Source: a virus
DNA: 64,000 nucleotides
Virus record (IMG/VR): IMGVR_UViG_3300028283_000494
Location: 44,428 to 108,427 of that record
Reading direction: 5' to 3' (one strand)
The position numbers and the translations under genes were made by a program. The notes under the pieces are model-generated. The model was not told the origin of the DNA. It was given only the letters and a program-made list of their open reading frames with translations, and did not search any database. Below are positions 25,230 through 34,349 of the stretch, piece after piece. The first letter of the stretch is position 1; every line of letters begins with the position of its first letter.

Positions 25230-25756
25230 AATATAAACAAGCAATTATAGAATCAATGGAATTACTATCCAAAGATACAAAAACACTGTTCCTTGGATAC
25301 GGTATTAAATACGGCGGTAAAGCTGGTGGTACCTTATCAACAATAAATACTGAACAATTAATAGAAACTCCGTTGGCTGAAAACTTAATGGCTGGTTTAT
25401 CAGTAGGATTATCTATTGAAGGATATAAACCAGTTTTATTTGTGGAAAGATTCGATTTCATCTTAAACGCTTTAGACGCTATTGTTAATCACCTTGATAA
25501 ATTTAAAATTATATCAGAAAATCAATATAAACCTAAAGTCATAATAAGAACCTGTATTGGTAGAAGATTATCTCCGTTTTTAACTGGACCAACTCATACT
25601 CAGGACTTTACAGATGCTATGAAAGAATTAGTATCTTTTCCCATATTAAGACCAAGAACAGCAAGTGAATTAATTGATTGTTACAAGATGGCTTATAATT
25701 ATAATGATAGTGTTATGATTGTAGAGGAGTTGGACTTATATGATATTGATTTCTAA
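25226..25756 (+). CDS. Pyrimidine-binding half of a split thiamine-diphosphate enzyme (E1-beta/transketolase-like)
   Basis: A 176-residue protein holding only the thiamine PYR domain of the transketolase/E1-beta family. The catalytic glutamate lies in ETPLAENLMAGLSVGLSIEG (about 47-66), followed by YKPVLFVERFDFILNAL. The usual C-terminal transketolase domain is missing. Its partner, the PP half, is at 26839, with a radical SAM gene between them. Together they could make a carboligase or keto-acid-using enzyme that builds an unusual sugar. The half-protein arrangement is known for two-subunit transketolases and E1 enzymes; the substrate is unknown. Confidence 0.75.
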   Translation: MKYKQAIIESMELLSKDTKTLFLGYGIKYGGKAGGTLSTINTEQLIETPLAENLMAGLSVGLSIEGYKPVLFVERFDFILNALDAIVNHLDKFKIISENQYKPKVIIRTCIGRRLSPFLTGPTHTQDFTDAMKELVSFPILRPRTASELIDCYKMAYNYNDSVMIVEELDLYDIDF

Positions 25757-25772
25757 AAAATAATGTAAAGAT

Positions 25773-26825
25773 GTGACTTCTAATAAATATGACGATAAGA
25801 AGATAGTTTGGTTTCCAGAGAAATTGTTCTCAATGAAAGATGATATAGTGAAACCACCTATATATGTAAGAGTAAAACCTATAAATAGATGTTGCCATAA
25901 ATGTTTCTTTTGTGTATATAACAGTGATTTTTCAAATATGCACGAAACAATGGATAAGAAAGACATTTTAAGTAAAGATAAAATGTTTGAAATACTTGAT
26001 GATTTTAAAGATATGGGAGTTAAAGCCATAACCTACTCTGGTGGTGGTGAACCATTAATGCATCCAAATATATTAGATATAATAAGAAAAACAAAAGAAA
26101 ATGGAATTGATTTATCAATAATAACTAACGGTCAATTATTGAAAGGTGAAATAGCTAAAGAATTTTACGATAGTAAATGGGTTAGAGTATCAGTAGATTA
26201 TTTTAATAGTAAATTGTTTAGTGAATCAAGAGGAGTAAAAGAGAAATTCTTTTACGAAATTGTTGAAAATATAAAAGATTTTGTTGAAAATAAAAATAAA
26301 GAATGTGAAATAACATTAAATTATATAATAACAAAAATTAATCACGACACTATATACGAAGCTTGTAAATTCTTTAAAGACTTAGGAATTGATAATATAA
26401 GACTATCACCAATGTGGACACCGGATTTTATGGAATATCATAAAGATATTAAGGACTTGGTGCTTAGTTCAATAGATAAAGCTAGGAATGATTTACAGGA
26501 CGATAGTTATATGGTATATGATAGTTACAGAATAACACCAGATGCGACTAAAAGAACTTATCATAAATGTTACGTGATGCAGATAATACCTGTAATTGGG
26601 GCTGATGGTATTGTTTATAATTGTCACAATAAAGCTTACTCAGAAGATGGTGTGATAGGGGATATTAATAATCAATCGTTTAAAGAAATGTGGTTTAGTA
26701 AAGAAACAAATGAATATTTTAAGACGTTTGATCCAGTGGTACATTGTAATCATCAGTGTTCGAACGATAATAAAAATATTATTATTCGTGACTTGGTAAA
26801 TGTTTACGGTGATAATTTTGTATAA
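25773..26825 (+). CDS. Radical SAM protein with SPASM-like C-terminus
   Basis: A 350-residue enzyme with the [4Fe-4S] motif CCHKCFFC (C-x3-C-x2-C, about residues 34-41), the SAM-binding GGGEP (about 90-94), and a C-terminal Cys cluster (CHNKAYSEDG, CNHQC) typical of SPASM/twitch domains. The best start is GTG at 25773 (MTSNKYDDK); an ATG two bases earlier is out of frame and stops at once. It lies between the two halves of the thiamine enzyme. Candidate roles are sugar dehydration/epimerisation or peptide modification. Confidence 0.82.
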   Translation: MTSNKYDDKKIVWFPEKLFSMKDDIVKPPIYVRVKPINRCCHKCFFCVYNSDFSNMHETMDKKDILSKDKMFEILDDFKDMGVKAITYSGGGEPLMHPNILDIIRKTKENGIDLSIITNGQLLKGEIAKEFYDSKWVRVSVDYFNSKLFSESRGVKEKFFYEIVENIKDFVENKNKECEITLNYIITKINHDTIYEACKFFKDLGIDNIRLSPMWTPDFMEYHKDIKDLVLSSIDKARNDLQDDSYMVYDSYRITPDATKRTYHKCYVMQIIPVIGADGIVYNCHNKAYSEDGVIGDINNQSFKEMWFSKETNEYFKTFDPVVHCNHQCSNDNKNIIIRDLVNVYGDNFV

Positions 26826-26838
26826 AATAAATATAAAT

Positions 26839-27444
26839 ATGAATAAAGAAGATTTAATTAATTTTGAGAAAGAAGTCATAGAAATGTTTGAGGATGGTGA
26901 CGTGCCTTATCTTTTACATATATGTGGGGGAAACGAAGAAGAGTTAATAAATATATTTAAAAACATTAAACAGACTGATTATAAAATATCAACTCATAGA
27001 ACGCACTATCATTATTTGCTTTCGGGTGGTGATCCAGTTAAATTAAAAGAAGATATAAAGAGAGGTAAGAGTATGTTTATTTTTGATAAAGAATTAAATT
27101 TCTTATCTACTTCTATTGTAGCTGGTGGACCTTGTATAGCGGCCGGTATAGCTTACGGTTTAAAAATGAAAAATTCAGATCAAAAAGTTTGGTGTTTCTT
27201 GGGTGACGGAGCAGAGGATGAAGGACATTTTTACGAGGCAGTAAGATTTGTAGATGGTTACGATTTACCGTGTACTTTTGTAATAGAAGATAACAATAGG
27301 AACGTATCTACAACAAGAGAACAAAGAATGGGTAAATCAACAATCGTTTGGCCTTCTTGTGTAGTCAGATATAACTACGTAGCAACGTTTCCACACACTG
27401 GGACAAATAGTGGTAAAAGAATAAATTTTAAATTCAATTCTTAA
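26839..27444 (+). CDS. Diphosphate-binding half of a split thiamine-diphosphate enzyme (E1-alpha/transketolase-like)
   Basis: A 201-residue protein with the thiamine-diphosphate motif GDGAEDEG...EDNN (about residues 120-152; GDG followed by NN about 25-30 residues later) and the preceding AGGPCIAAGIAYGLKM helix. KISTHRTHYHYLLSGGD fits the active-site His region of E1-alpha. The frame is open 13 codons further upstream, overlapping the radical SAM gene, but the Met at 26839 gives a natural start. It lacks further domains and should pair with the PYR half at 25226. Confidence 0.78.
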   Translation: MNKEDLINFEKEVIEMFEDGDVPYLLHICGGNEEELINIFKNIKQTDYKISTHRTHYHYLLSGGDPVKLKEDIKRGKSMFIFDKELNFLSTSIVAGGPCIAAGIAYGLKMKNSDQKVWCFLGDGAEDEGHFYEAVRFVDGYDLPCTFVIEDNNRNVSTTREQRMGKSTIVWPSCVVRYNYVATFPHTGTNSGKRINFKFNS

Positions 27445-27491
27445 ACAAACCCTTCTTTTTCTAGTATATTCTAAAAAACAATCATATAACG

Positions 27492-28718
27492 ATGAAAGAA
27501 CTTTTTACGCTTGGTAAGTTAAACGTATCAGACTTTATTCCAACAAATAAAATCACTTTATTCACTAAACCACACGAACTTAAATTGATGTTGGAAGAAG
27601 AAACTGGCGCTGTTAGATTAGAAAAACCAGCTCCAATGGACGCAATGTACGGTAAATACTGGTACAGAAGTGGTATCAATCAAACAATGCGAGACGAACT
27701 TAAAAATGTTGTAGAATCTGTATTAAAAGTACATAAATTAAAAGAGAATGATATTTGGCTAGATATAGCTTGTAATGACGGCACGATGTTTGAATTTATG
27801 CCAAAGAATATAATAAAAGTTGGAGTTGATCCTTGTGACGATTCTTATAAAGACGAGTCTGAAAAGAAGGCAGATTGTATAGTTCAAGATTATTTCAATT
27901 ACGAAAATTATAGTAAATCTAAATTCGGTAAAATGAAAGCTAAAGTTATATCTATCATAGCAATGTTCTACGATTTAGATAAACCAGATCCTTTCTTACA
28001 AGACGTCTTTAAAGTTTTAGATGACGATGGTTTATTGGTTATGCAAATGAGTTATACACCATTAATGATAAAACAATTAGCATTTGATAATATTTGTCAC
28101 GAACACATTTACTACTACTCTCTTTTCAATATAAAGAAAATACTTGAAAGAAACGGATTTAGTGTAGTAGATTGTACATTAAACGATATTAACGGTGGTA
28201 GTTTCAGAGTCTTTATGAAGAAGACTGGGCACGAGAATGAATTTTACACACAACCGTATCGAGACGTTGCTAATTTTAGAGTAGATTCTTTATTAGAGTA
28301 TGAAAAGACATTGAAATTAGATAGTGAAGAAACTTGGTTAGATTTCTTTCGTAGAATAAATGAATTAAAAGTACAAACAGTTAAATTTATTAAAGAAGCA
28401 AAAGCTAATGGTAAAACTGTTTGGGGATACGGGGCGTCGACGAAAGGTAACACTACACTTCAATATTTTGGTCTAGATGAAACATTAATCGATGGTATAG
28501 CAGAAAGAAGTACTTATAAATGGGGATTAAAGACAAGTGGCACTAATATTCCAATTTATTCAGAAGAAGAGATGAGACACGCAAAACCCGATTATCTTTT
28601 AATTTTACCGTGGCATTTTATAAATGAATTTAAAGAAAGAGAAAAAGATTATTTGATAGGTGGAGGAAAATTCATTGTTCCTTGCCCAAAATTTGAAGTT
28701 GTGAGTTATGGAAAATGA
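27492..28718 (+). CDS. Second sugar C-methyltransferase-like protein
   Basis: A 408-residue relative of the enzyme at 22797: IWLDIACNDGTMFEFMP (SAM motif I), NICHEHIYYYSLFNIKKILE (diagnostic HEHxYY block), NGGSFRVFMKKTG, and a C-terminal VWGYGASTKGNTTLQYFGL Rossmann part. The N-terminal zinc domain is replaced by a cysteine-free segment (MKELFTLGKLNVSDFIP). It is separated from the thiamine gene by a 47-base spacer, so it may begin a new transcript. It probably methylates a nucleotide-linked keto-sugar. Confidence 0.8.
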   Translation: MKELFTLGKLNVSDFIPTNKITLFTKPHELKLMLEEETGAVRLEKPAPMDAMYGKYWYRSGINQTMRDELKNVVESVLKVHKLKENDIWLDIACNDGTMFEFMPKNIIKVGVDPCDDSYKDESEKKADCIVQDYFNYENYSKSKFGKMKAKVISIIAMFYDLDKPDPFLQDVFKVLDDDGLLVMQMSYTPLMIKQLAFDNICHEHIYYYSLFNIKKILERNGFSVVDCTLNDINGGSFRVFMKKTGHENEFYTQPYRDVANFRVDSLLEYEKTLKLDSEETWLDFFRRINELKVQTVKFIKEAKANGKTVWGYGASTKGNTTLQYFGLDETLIDGIAERSTYKWGLKTSGTNIPIYSEEEMRHAKPDYLLILPWHFINEFKEREKDYLIGGGKFIVPCPKFEVVSYGK

Positions 28719-28866
28719 ACAATTACCAATAGTTAAAAGATTATTGGATCAAATAGGTGATAGAGATATCGTGGGGTACGGATCGTCTGTTAAAAAAGAA
28801 CTCATAGTTGACGAAAATTATCATATTTTTCTATTTTTAAAACAAAAAGGTAGAAAAATAATATAA
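28708..28866 (+). CDS. Small unknown protein (52 aa)
   Basis: Starts at an ATG inside the end of the C-methyltransferase gene (11 bp overlap) and ends at TAA 28864-28866. MENEQLPIVKRLLDQIGDRD then GSSVKKELIVDENYHIFLFL suggest a small alpha/beta fold. No family is recognised. Tight coupling and same-strand packing support it being real. Confidence 0.5.
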   Translation: MENEQLPIVKRLLDQIGDRDIVGYGSSVKKELIVDENYHIFLFLKQKGRKII

Positions 28867-28881
28867 AATAAAAAAAAGATT

Positions 28882-29043
28882 ATGGGAAGACCTAAGATAA
28901 AAGATAAGAAAGTTGTTATGTCGATAACAATCAACGAATTACTCAATGAAAAATTAGATAAATATATAGGAGAGAAAAAACTAAGTAAATCGGAGTATGT
29001 TGAGTATCTTATCAAAAAAGATATTCATAAAGATGCATCCTAA
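28882..29043 (+). CDS. Ribbon-helix-helix (CopG/MetJ-type) small protein (53 aa)
   Basis: A basic start (MGRPKIKDKK), then a short strand VVMSITIN, then two helices: ELLNEKLDKYIGEKK and SKSEYVEYLIKKDI. This is the exact order of ribbon-helix-helix DNA-binding proteins. It would bind DNA as a dimer and could regulate local transcription. It overlaps the next gene by 11 bp. Confidence 0.7.
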   Translation: MGRPKIKDKKVVMSITINELLNEKLDKYIGEKKLSKSEYVEYLIKKDIHKDAS

Positions 29044-29806
29044 TATTATTTCTGTCTCACGAAGAGAAGATATTCCGGGTTTTGATAACAGATCAGAATG
29101 GTTTATGCAAAAATTGAAAGAAGGTAAAATTGATCTTTCTAATTTTTACCAGAGTTATGAAGTATCTTTTGATAAGACTTACTTTGCTGTGTTCTGGACT
29201 AAAAATCCAAGACCCTTTATGAAACATATAAAGGATTTACCATTTAACTATTATTTTCAATATACTCTAAATGATTATCCCGAATACGAACTTCGTGTTC
29301 CACCCTTAGAAGAAAGAATACAAACATTTAAAGATTTATCTACTGAAATAGGACAAGAAAAAGTTATATGGAGATTCGATCCTATTATAGTCAATGACGA
29401 TATAAGTGAAGACGAAATCGTTAAAAGAATTAAAAATATTGGCGATCAAATATATCAATACACCAATAAATTAGTCTTTAGTTACATTGATCCTTATAAA
29501 AAATTAGCTAAATATTTTAAAGAAATAGATGACAGAACCAAAATATCTATAGCAGAAAAACTCATAGAACTAAATAAAATATGGGGATTAACATTAGCAA
29601 CATGTGCTGAAGTGATTAATTTAGATGGGATTGAACACAATAAATGTATTGATCCTGTTTTAATAGAGCAGATTTGTGGTCCTAATAAATGGATAACAAG
29701 GAAAAAGGATAAGGCTCAGAGACCAGTTTGTGGTTGTATTGCTAGTGCTGATATAGGAACATTTAAAACATGTAGACATTGCTGCACCTATTGCTACGCT
29801 AGTTAA
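29033..29806 (+). CDS. DUF1848-family protein (radical SAM-like, spore-photoproduct-lyase-related)
   Basis: A 257-residue member of DUF1848. It starts MHPNIISVSRREDIPGF and continues with FAVFWTKNPRPFMKHI (typical 'WTKNP'), VIWRFDPIIVND and a C-terminal Cys block CGCIASADIGTFKTCRHCCT with YCYAS. The family is predicted to bind an iron-sulfur cluster and act on nucleic acids or small molecules; its function is not established. The frame is open 12 codons upstream, but that stretch overlaps the ribbon-helix-helix gene, and homology starts at this Met. Confidence 0.75.
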   Translation: MHPNIISVSRREDIPGFDNRSEWFMQKLKEGKIDLSNFYQSYEVSFDKTYFAVFWTKNPRPFMKHIKDLPFNYYFQYTLNDYPEYELRVPPLEERIQTFKDLSTEIGQEKVIWRFDPIIVNDDISEDEIVKRIKNIGDQIYQYTNKLVFSYIDPYKKLAKYFKEIDDRTKISIAEKLIELNKIWGLTLATCAEVINLDGIEHNKCIDPVLIEQICGPNKWITRKKDKAQRPVCGCIASADIGTFKTCRHCCTYCYAS

Positions 29807-29821
29807 AAAATAAATAATATA

Positions 29822-31045
29822 ATGTATTACGCTGAAAATGAAACAGATAAATATATAAGGGAAACTTATTTTCCTGATTTTTCTTATAGGGGGATTATGG
29901 TTGAAGTAGGTGCTGGTCCTCCAGAGTGGATTAGTATGTCAAAACATTTTAGGGAAGAAGGTTGGAGATGTATTTGTGTAGAGCCTAATCCTAAATTCGT
30001 AAAGATGCACAAAGAAGCTGGTAATGAAATATATCAATGTGCTTGTTCGAACGATGATAAAGTTTCAAATTTTAAAATTGTAAATACACATAATTGGGAC
30101 GAAGATAAAGAAGGAGTGAGCTATTCTTCACTAGGAATAAGATACATGCCGTTTGATCCTAATAAAAATGAAGTCGAAAATATACAAGTAGAAGTTAAAA
30201 AATTAAATACTATCTTAGAAAATGTTAATGTACAACACGTTGATTTTGTGTCTATTGATACAGAGGGATGGGAGATTGATGTAATGATGGGGTTTGATGT
30301 AGTTAGATATAATCCTAAAGTTATATTACTTGAAAATTACGGTCATAATTCAAATTATACAACTTATATGGAGAGTTTGGGTTATTATTTAGATAAAAAA
30401 ATAGAATTTAATTATATGTATGTGAAAAAGAATATAAATTATTACGGACAGCATGGTGAAGACAAGGTTATAGAAAAATATTTCCCAGGAGGATTTGTAG
30501 GAGGTTGTATAGATATTGGGGCCACAGATGGAGTATCCATTAGTAATACTTTACATTTTGAACAGAACGGTTGGTATTGTTTGTGTGTTGAGCCAAATCC
30601 TAAATTCTATAATAATTTGAAGAATAATAGAAAGAACGCTTTAAATTTGGCTGTATCAGATCACAATGAGGATTTTGCTACTTTTAATATAGTTGTTTTG
30701 AATAATCAAATAGAGGACGCTATAAGCAGTTTGAAAATTGATGATAGATTAATAAAAGATCACTCTCAATACGATATAAAAATAATACCTATAACTTGTG
30801 ATATAAGAACTCTTGATTATTGTATTGATAATCATTATAAATATGATACAATTGATTTTGTAAGCGTTGACACAGAAGGGACAGAATTAGATGTTTTAAA
30901 GGGGTTTGATATTAATAAGTGGAGCCCTAAATTATTTATCATTGAGAACAATTACGAAGATAAAAACATAGAGGAGTATATGAACAGTTTTGGTTACGTG
31001 AAAGATCAGAGATTAGCTGTTAACGATTTTTATATTAAAAAATAA
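29822..31045 (+). CDS. Tandem FkbM methyltransferase (two domains)
   Basis: A 407-residue fusion of two FkbM domains. Domain 1 (1-200) has GIMVEVGAGPPEWISMSKHF, CICVEPNPKF and VDFVSIDTEGWEIDVMMGFD. Domain 2 (about 205-407) has YYGQHGEDKVIEKYF, CIDIGATDGVSISNTLHF, CLCVEPNPKF and DFVSVDTEGTELDVLKGFD. Each has a full SAM site and DTEG-x-E block, so both look active. Their similarity suggests internal duplication. It could methylate two positions of one glycan. Confidence 0.85.
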   Translation: MYYAENETDKYIRETYFPDFSYRGIMVEVGAGPPEWISMSKHFREEGWRCICVEPNPKFVKMHKEAGNEIYQCACSNDDKVSNFKIVNTHNWDEDKEGVSYSSLGIRYMPFDPNKNEVENIQVEVKKLNTILENVNVQHVDFVSIDTEGWEIDVMMGFDVVRYNPKVILLENYGHNSNYTTYMESLGYYLDKKIEFNYMYVKKNINYYGQHGEDKVIEKYFPGGFVGGCIDIGATDGVSISNTLHFEQNGWYCLCVEPNPKFYNNLKNNRKNALNLAVSDHNEDFATFNIVVLNNQIEDAISSLKIDDRLIKDHSQYDIKIIPITCDIRTLDYCIDNHYKYDTIDFVSVDTEGTELDVLKGFDINKWSPKLFIIENNYEDKNIEEYMNSFGYVKDQRLAVNDFYIKK

Positions 31046-31054
31046 GATTAATTA

Positions 31055-31306
31055 ATGGAAACATTTGGAAATTTAGTGGACAAACTTACGATAGTAAATC
31101 TTAAAATATGGAAATATGAAGATATTAAAAGAGACTCTAAAGAGGATAGTGAAATAGCTGAGGCCACTAGAAAAACAAATATATTAAATCAACAGAGAAC
31201 AGATTTAATACAAGAAATTGACGAGATGTTGATTGAAGCTTCTAAAGGTAAAATATCATTCAAGAATTATAAACAGGGTGATACAAAAAGTTACGGTAAG
31301 AAATGA
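31055..31306 (+). CDS. Short DUF4254-like protein (83 aa)
   Basis: METFGNLVDKLTIVNLKIWK and ILNQQRTDLIQEIDEMLIEA match the two conserved helices of DUF4254, a family found beside glycosyltransferase genes in Bacteroidetes. At 83 residues it is about half the usual length. The 4 bp overlap with the next transferase suggests it works with it. The function of the family is unknown. Confidence 0.6.
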   Translation: METFGNLVDKLTIVNLKIWKYEDIKRDSKEDSEIAEATRKTNILNQQRTDLIQEIDEMLIEASKGKISFKNYKQGDTKSYGKK

Positions 31307-31983
31307 CTACAAATTTCATAACATACTACGATGATAAAGGTGATAGTAGATATTTAAGAGAGGCTAATAGGACTAAAAATAGTGCTGTTAAATTTTTTGA
31401 CAGTGTTACTGTTTATAATAGAGATACTTTAATTAAAGAACCTTTTTACGAAGATAATAAAACCATATTAGATCAAACTAGATACGCTGGTTGGTGTCTT
31501 TGGAAACCATTTTATATTCACAAAAAATTAATGGAAATGGAATATGGTGACGTTCTTTTTTATATGGATGTAGGTGATATATTACATTATAATATAAAAG
31601 GTTTTTTGTTAAGTATAATAGAACAAAATGACGGTTTCTTCTTAGTTCAGTCCACTCACTCCAATAAAGTTTGGACAACCAAAGATTGTTTTGTTTTAAT
31701 GGGGTGTGACGAACCTAAATACTGGGAAGCCAACCAATTAGAGGCGGGTGCTATAGGATTTAAGAAAACTGATGAAACAATTAAATTTGTAGAAGAGTGG
31801 TTAATGTTTTGTAAAAATGAACATATTTTAACTAAAAATAATATAAATGAAAACCATTCTGAATATTGTGGTGATAATAGGGCAGATCAATCTGTTTTAA
31901 CTAATTTGAAAATTAAACACGATATTAAAACGGTATCTATTTTTTCCATCTTAACGTTCATTCAACATAATATACCAGGATAA
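31303..31983 (+). CDS. GT-A-like glycosyltransferase of envelope clusters
   Basis: A 226-residue protein. TRYAGWCLWKPFYIHKKLME and DVLFYMDVGDILHYNIKGF (metal site D-V-G-D, about 84-102) are followed by LEAGAIGFKKTDETIKFVEE and a late HSEYCGDNRADQSVL block. This pattern is common in uncharacterised transferases of bacterial and viral glycan loci. It is coupled to the DUF4254-like gene. Confidence 0.65.
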   Translation: MTTNFITYYDDKGDSRYLREANRTKNSAVKFFDSVTVYNRDTLIKEPFYEDNKTILDQTRYAGWCLWKPFYIHKKLMEMEYGDVLFYMDVGDILHYNIKGFLLSIIEQNDGFFLVQSTHSNKVWTTKDCFVLMGCDEPKYWEANQLEAGAIGFKKTDETIKFVEEWLMFCKNEHILTKNNINENHSEYCGDNRADQSVLTNLKIKHDIKTVSIFSILTFIQHNIPG

Positions 31984-31997
31984 AATAATGAAATTTA

Positions 31998-32960
31998 ATG
32001 AGAGTATTAATAACAGGAGGATTAGGTTTTATAGGTTCAAATTTAGCGACAATTCTTTCTAACACTGGTAATGAAGTTACTGTGATAGACAATTTAAATC
32101 CGCTTTACGGTGGCAACGAATTTAATTTATTCGACGCCAATAAAGATAATATTAAAGTAGTTAAAGGCGACGTTAGAGATAAGGAATTATTAAATGAATT
32201 AATTAAAGACGTTGATGTAGTTTTTCATTTCGCTGCACAGGTTAGTTATATTGATAGTTTGAGTATGGTATATGAAGACGCTGATGTTAATTCAGTTTCC
32301 ACTTTAAATATACTTGAAAGTATTAAAAAAATAAATCCTAATATCCTTGTATTTTTCACTAGTTCTAGATTAGTTTACGGTAAAGTTGATGTTATGGTTA
32401 ATGAAGAATACGCTACAGTGCCAACATCAATATACGGTACTCATAAATTAACGTCTGAAAGATATTTGGAAATATATCATAGAAATTTTGGTATTCCTTA
32501 TGTCATATTAAGATTGGCTAATCCTTACGGTATTAAGCAACAAATGAAACACAGTAAGTATTCTATGGTTGGTTGGTTTATTCGACAAGCGATGGAAGGT
32601 AAGACTATAAATATATTTGGGGACGGTAATCAAAATAGAGATTATATTTATATAGATGATATTATTTCAGCCATATTAAATCTTATAAATGAAAATTATT
32701 ATAATAACATTTATAACTTGGGTTATGGTCATTCGATAAGATTTAAGGATATGGTGGAAAAAATTGTAAGTATTGTTAAATGTGGTGAAGTTAAATACGT
32801 TGAGTGGCCATCAAATTACGAAAAGATTGAAACTGGCAATTTTGAGATAGATAATCGTAAATTAATAAGAATTGGATGGTACCCTAAAATAACTTTTGAA
32901 GAAGGTATATTTAAAACTTACGATTTTTATAAAAAATATAAAGAACATTATTTCACATGA
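31998..32960 (+). CDS. NAD-dependent sugar epimerase/dehydratase (extended SDR)
   Basis: A 320-residue enzyme acting on nucleotide sugars. VLITGGLGFIGSNLATIL is the NAD-binding G-x-x-G-x-x-G, VFHFAAQVSY the conserved strand, FFTSSRLVYGK and SIYGTHK (Y-x-x-x-K) the catalytic pair, and RLANPYGIKQQ and QNRDYIYIDDI the substrate loops. The closest style is UDP-glucose/CDP-sugar 4-epimerases. The true substrate is open. It overlaps the next SDR-like gene by 4 bp. Confidence 0.85.
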   Translation: MRVLITGGLGFIGSNLATILSNTGNEVTVIDNLNPLYGGNEFNLFDANKDNIKVVKGDVRDKELLNELIKDVDVVFHFAAQVSYIDSLSMVYEDADVNSVSTLNILESIKKINPNILVFFTSSRLVYGKVDVMVNEEYATVPTSIYGTHKLTSERYLEIYHRNFGIPYVILRLANPYGIKQQMKHSKYSMVGWFIRQAMEGKTINIFGDGNQNRDYIYIDDIISAILNLINENYYNNIYNLGYGHSIRFKDMVEKIVSIVKCGEVKYVEWPSNYEKIETGNFEIDNRKLIRIGWYPKITFEEGIFKTYDFYKKYKEHYFT

Positions 32961-33766
32961 AAAATTTAATAATAGGTGAATCATCACAATTATCACATTT
33001 CTTCCCAGATGATTACGAAAAAATATCGTCCAGAAATATAGATGTGAGTTATCTTAGATATAATAAATGGGACTCAGTTTATATTACATTCGCGGAGCAG
33101 CGTGTTTACATGAGTGATATAGATTATATTACTCCAAATTTTATATATACTAGAGATATTATAGAAAATCTTGTAGGTTCTTCAAATAAAATAGTTATAT
33201 ACGGAACCTGCGACCTTTGGAACAATATAATAGGTTGTGTTTATCATGGTGATGAATTCTTCTACTCTTACTCAAATGATTATTGTCTATCTAAAGAGAA
33301 GTTAATCAAATATATATGGGATAGGAGAGATAACGGATGGTGGAAGAACGTTATTATAATTCAGCCATTTAATTTCAATTCTACTTATAGGAAACAAGAG
33401 TTTTTATTTGGTAAAATTTTTAATTCTATAATAACAAAAACCCCGGTTGAAATAGGTAATACTTATTTTTACAGAGATTTAGTACACACTAAATATATGG
33501 TAGAAAGATCTATGAAAGCCACAGAAGATGAAATGGTTGGAAGTGGTAGATTGTTTTTTGTTAACGATTTTATTAAGGATTTATATAAATATTTTGGTAT
33601 GGATTATGATAAATACGTTAAAGATAATAATGTGACTAAGAGCAGACATTCAGAGAAATTGTTTTATTCTTATCAAAAAAATATCTACACTTACGATATG
33701 TTATTAATGGACACGATTGAGGATATAGAAAAAAGAATTAAACAATTAAAAGAAAATAAAGTATAA
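32957..33766 (+). CDS. Atypical SDR-like protein, possibly partner of the epimerase
   Basis: A 269-residue protein. IVIYGTCDLWNN and SNDYCLSKEKLIKYIW (Y-x-x-x-K) followed by IIIQPFNFNSTYR match the middle of extended SDR sugar enzymes. The N-terminus MKNLIIGESSQLSHFF lacks the Gly-rich NAD loop, so it may not bind NAD normally. It is coupled to the epimerase upstream. It could be a reductase-like subunit or an inactive relative. Confidence 0.55.
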   Translation: MKNLIIGESSQLSHFFPDDYEKISSRNIDVSYLRYNKWDSVYITFAEQRVYMSDIDYITPNFIYTRDIIENLVGSSNKIVIYGTCDLWNNIIGCVYHGDEFFYSYSNDYCLSKEKLIKYIWDRRDNGWWKNVIIIQPFNFNSTYRKQEFLFGKIFNSIITKTPVEIGNTYFYRDLVHTKYMVERSMKATEDEMVGSGRLFFVNDFIKDLYKYFGMDYDKYVKDNNVTKSRHSEKLFYSYQKNIYTYDMLLMDTIEDIEKRIKQLKENKV

Positions 33767-33773
33767 TCGCGAT

Positions 33774-33977
33774 ATGAACAGAAAAAATACAATAGAAAGT
33801 TTTTTAAATCTAAAAGACCCCGAAATAGATATGTTATATAGATCTTGGGATAAAGGGGATTGTTCCGAAGTTGGACTTTGTGAAATACTTTTATATCAAA
33901 TCATTAAAGAACATAAAGAAGAGAACGGTGTGTATTACGACACAGATTACGATCAGATAGTATTAAGAATAAAATAA
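33774..33977 (+). CDS. Small unknown protein (67 aa)
   Basis: MNRKNTIESFLNLKDPEIDM starts a helical protein of 67 residues with two cysteines (GDCSEVGLC). It is not recognised. It is the first of six small genes with nusG that interrupt the glycan genes on the same strand. Confidence 0.5.
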   Translation: MNRKNTIESFLNLKDPEIDMLYRSWDKGDCSEVGLCEILLYQIIKEHKEENGVYYDTDYDQIVLRIK

Positions 33978-33990
33978 AAGAATAAACAAA

Positions 33991-34347
33991 ATGGTAAAGA
34001 TAAAGAAATACAAAAGCCTCATGGATGGTTGGACTCTTAAAAGATACGAGGATTATAAAGATCCAAAATATGATAAAAAAAGAAGGACATCTGATGAGTT
34101 GACAAATGAAGAATTTAAAAACGTTGATTGGACAAAATTTAAAATTATAGTTCCAACACAAAAAGATAAAAAGGAATTAGAAGAAACATTACATTATCTT
34201 CACAACGCTGATATAGATACCGATTATATTACCGTTAATCAATTAGTACATGGGTATCTAAATGAAGATGAGGGTTATGAAAACAATATTATTGTGGATA
34301 AAGATTTGTACGATAAATTACCAGAGTATAAAAAAGTAAATGAATAA
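33991..34347 (+). CDS. Unknown protein (118 aa) directly before nusG
   Basis: A charged, lysine- and aspartate-rich 118-residue protein, MVKIKKYKSLMDGWTLKRYE, with a central VDWTKFKIIVPTQKDKKELE strand-helix. There is no known family and no membrane segment. It ends 2 bp before nusG, so co-expression is likely. Confidence 0.55.
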   Translation: MVKIKKYKSLMDGWTLKRYEDYKDPKYDKKRRTSDELTNEEFKNVDWTKFKIIVPTQKDKKELEETLHYLHNADIDTDYITVNQLVHGYLNEDEGYENNIIVDKDLYDKLPEYKKVNE

Positions 34348-34349
34348 AT

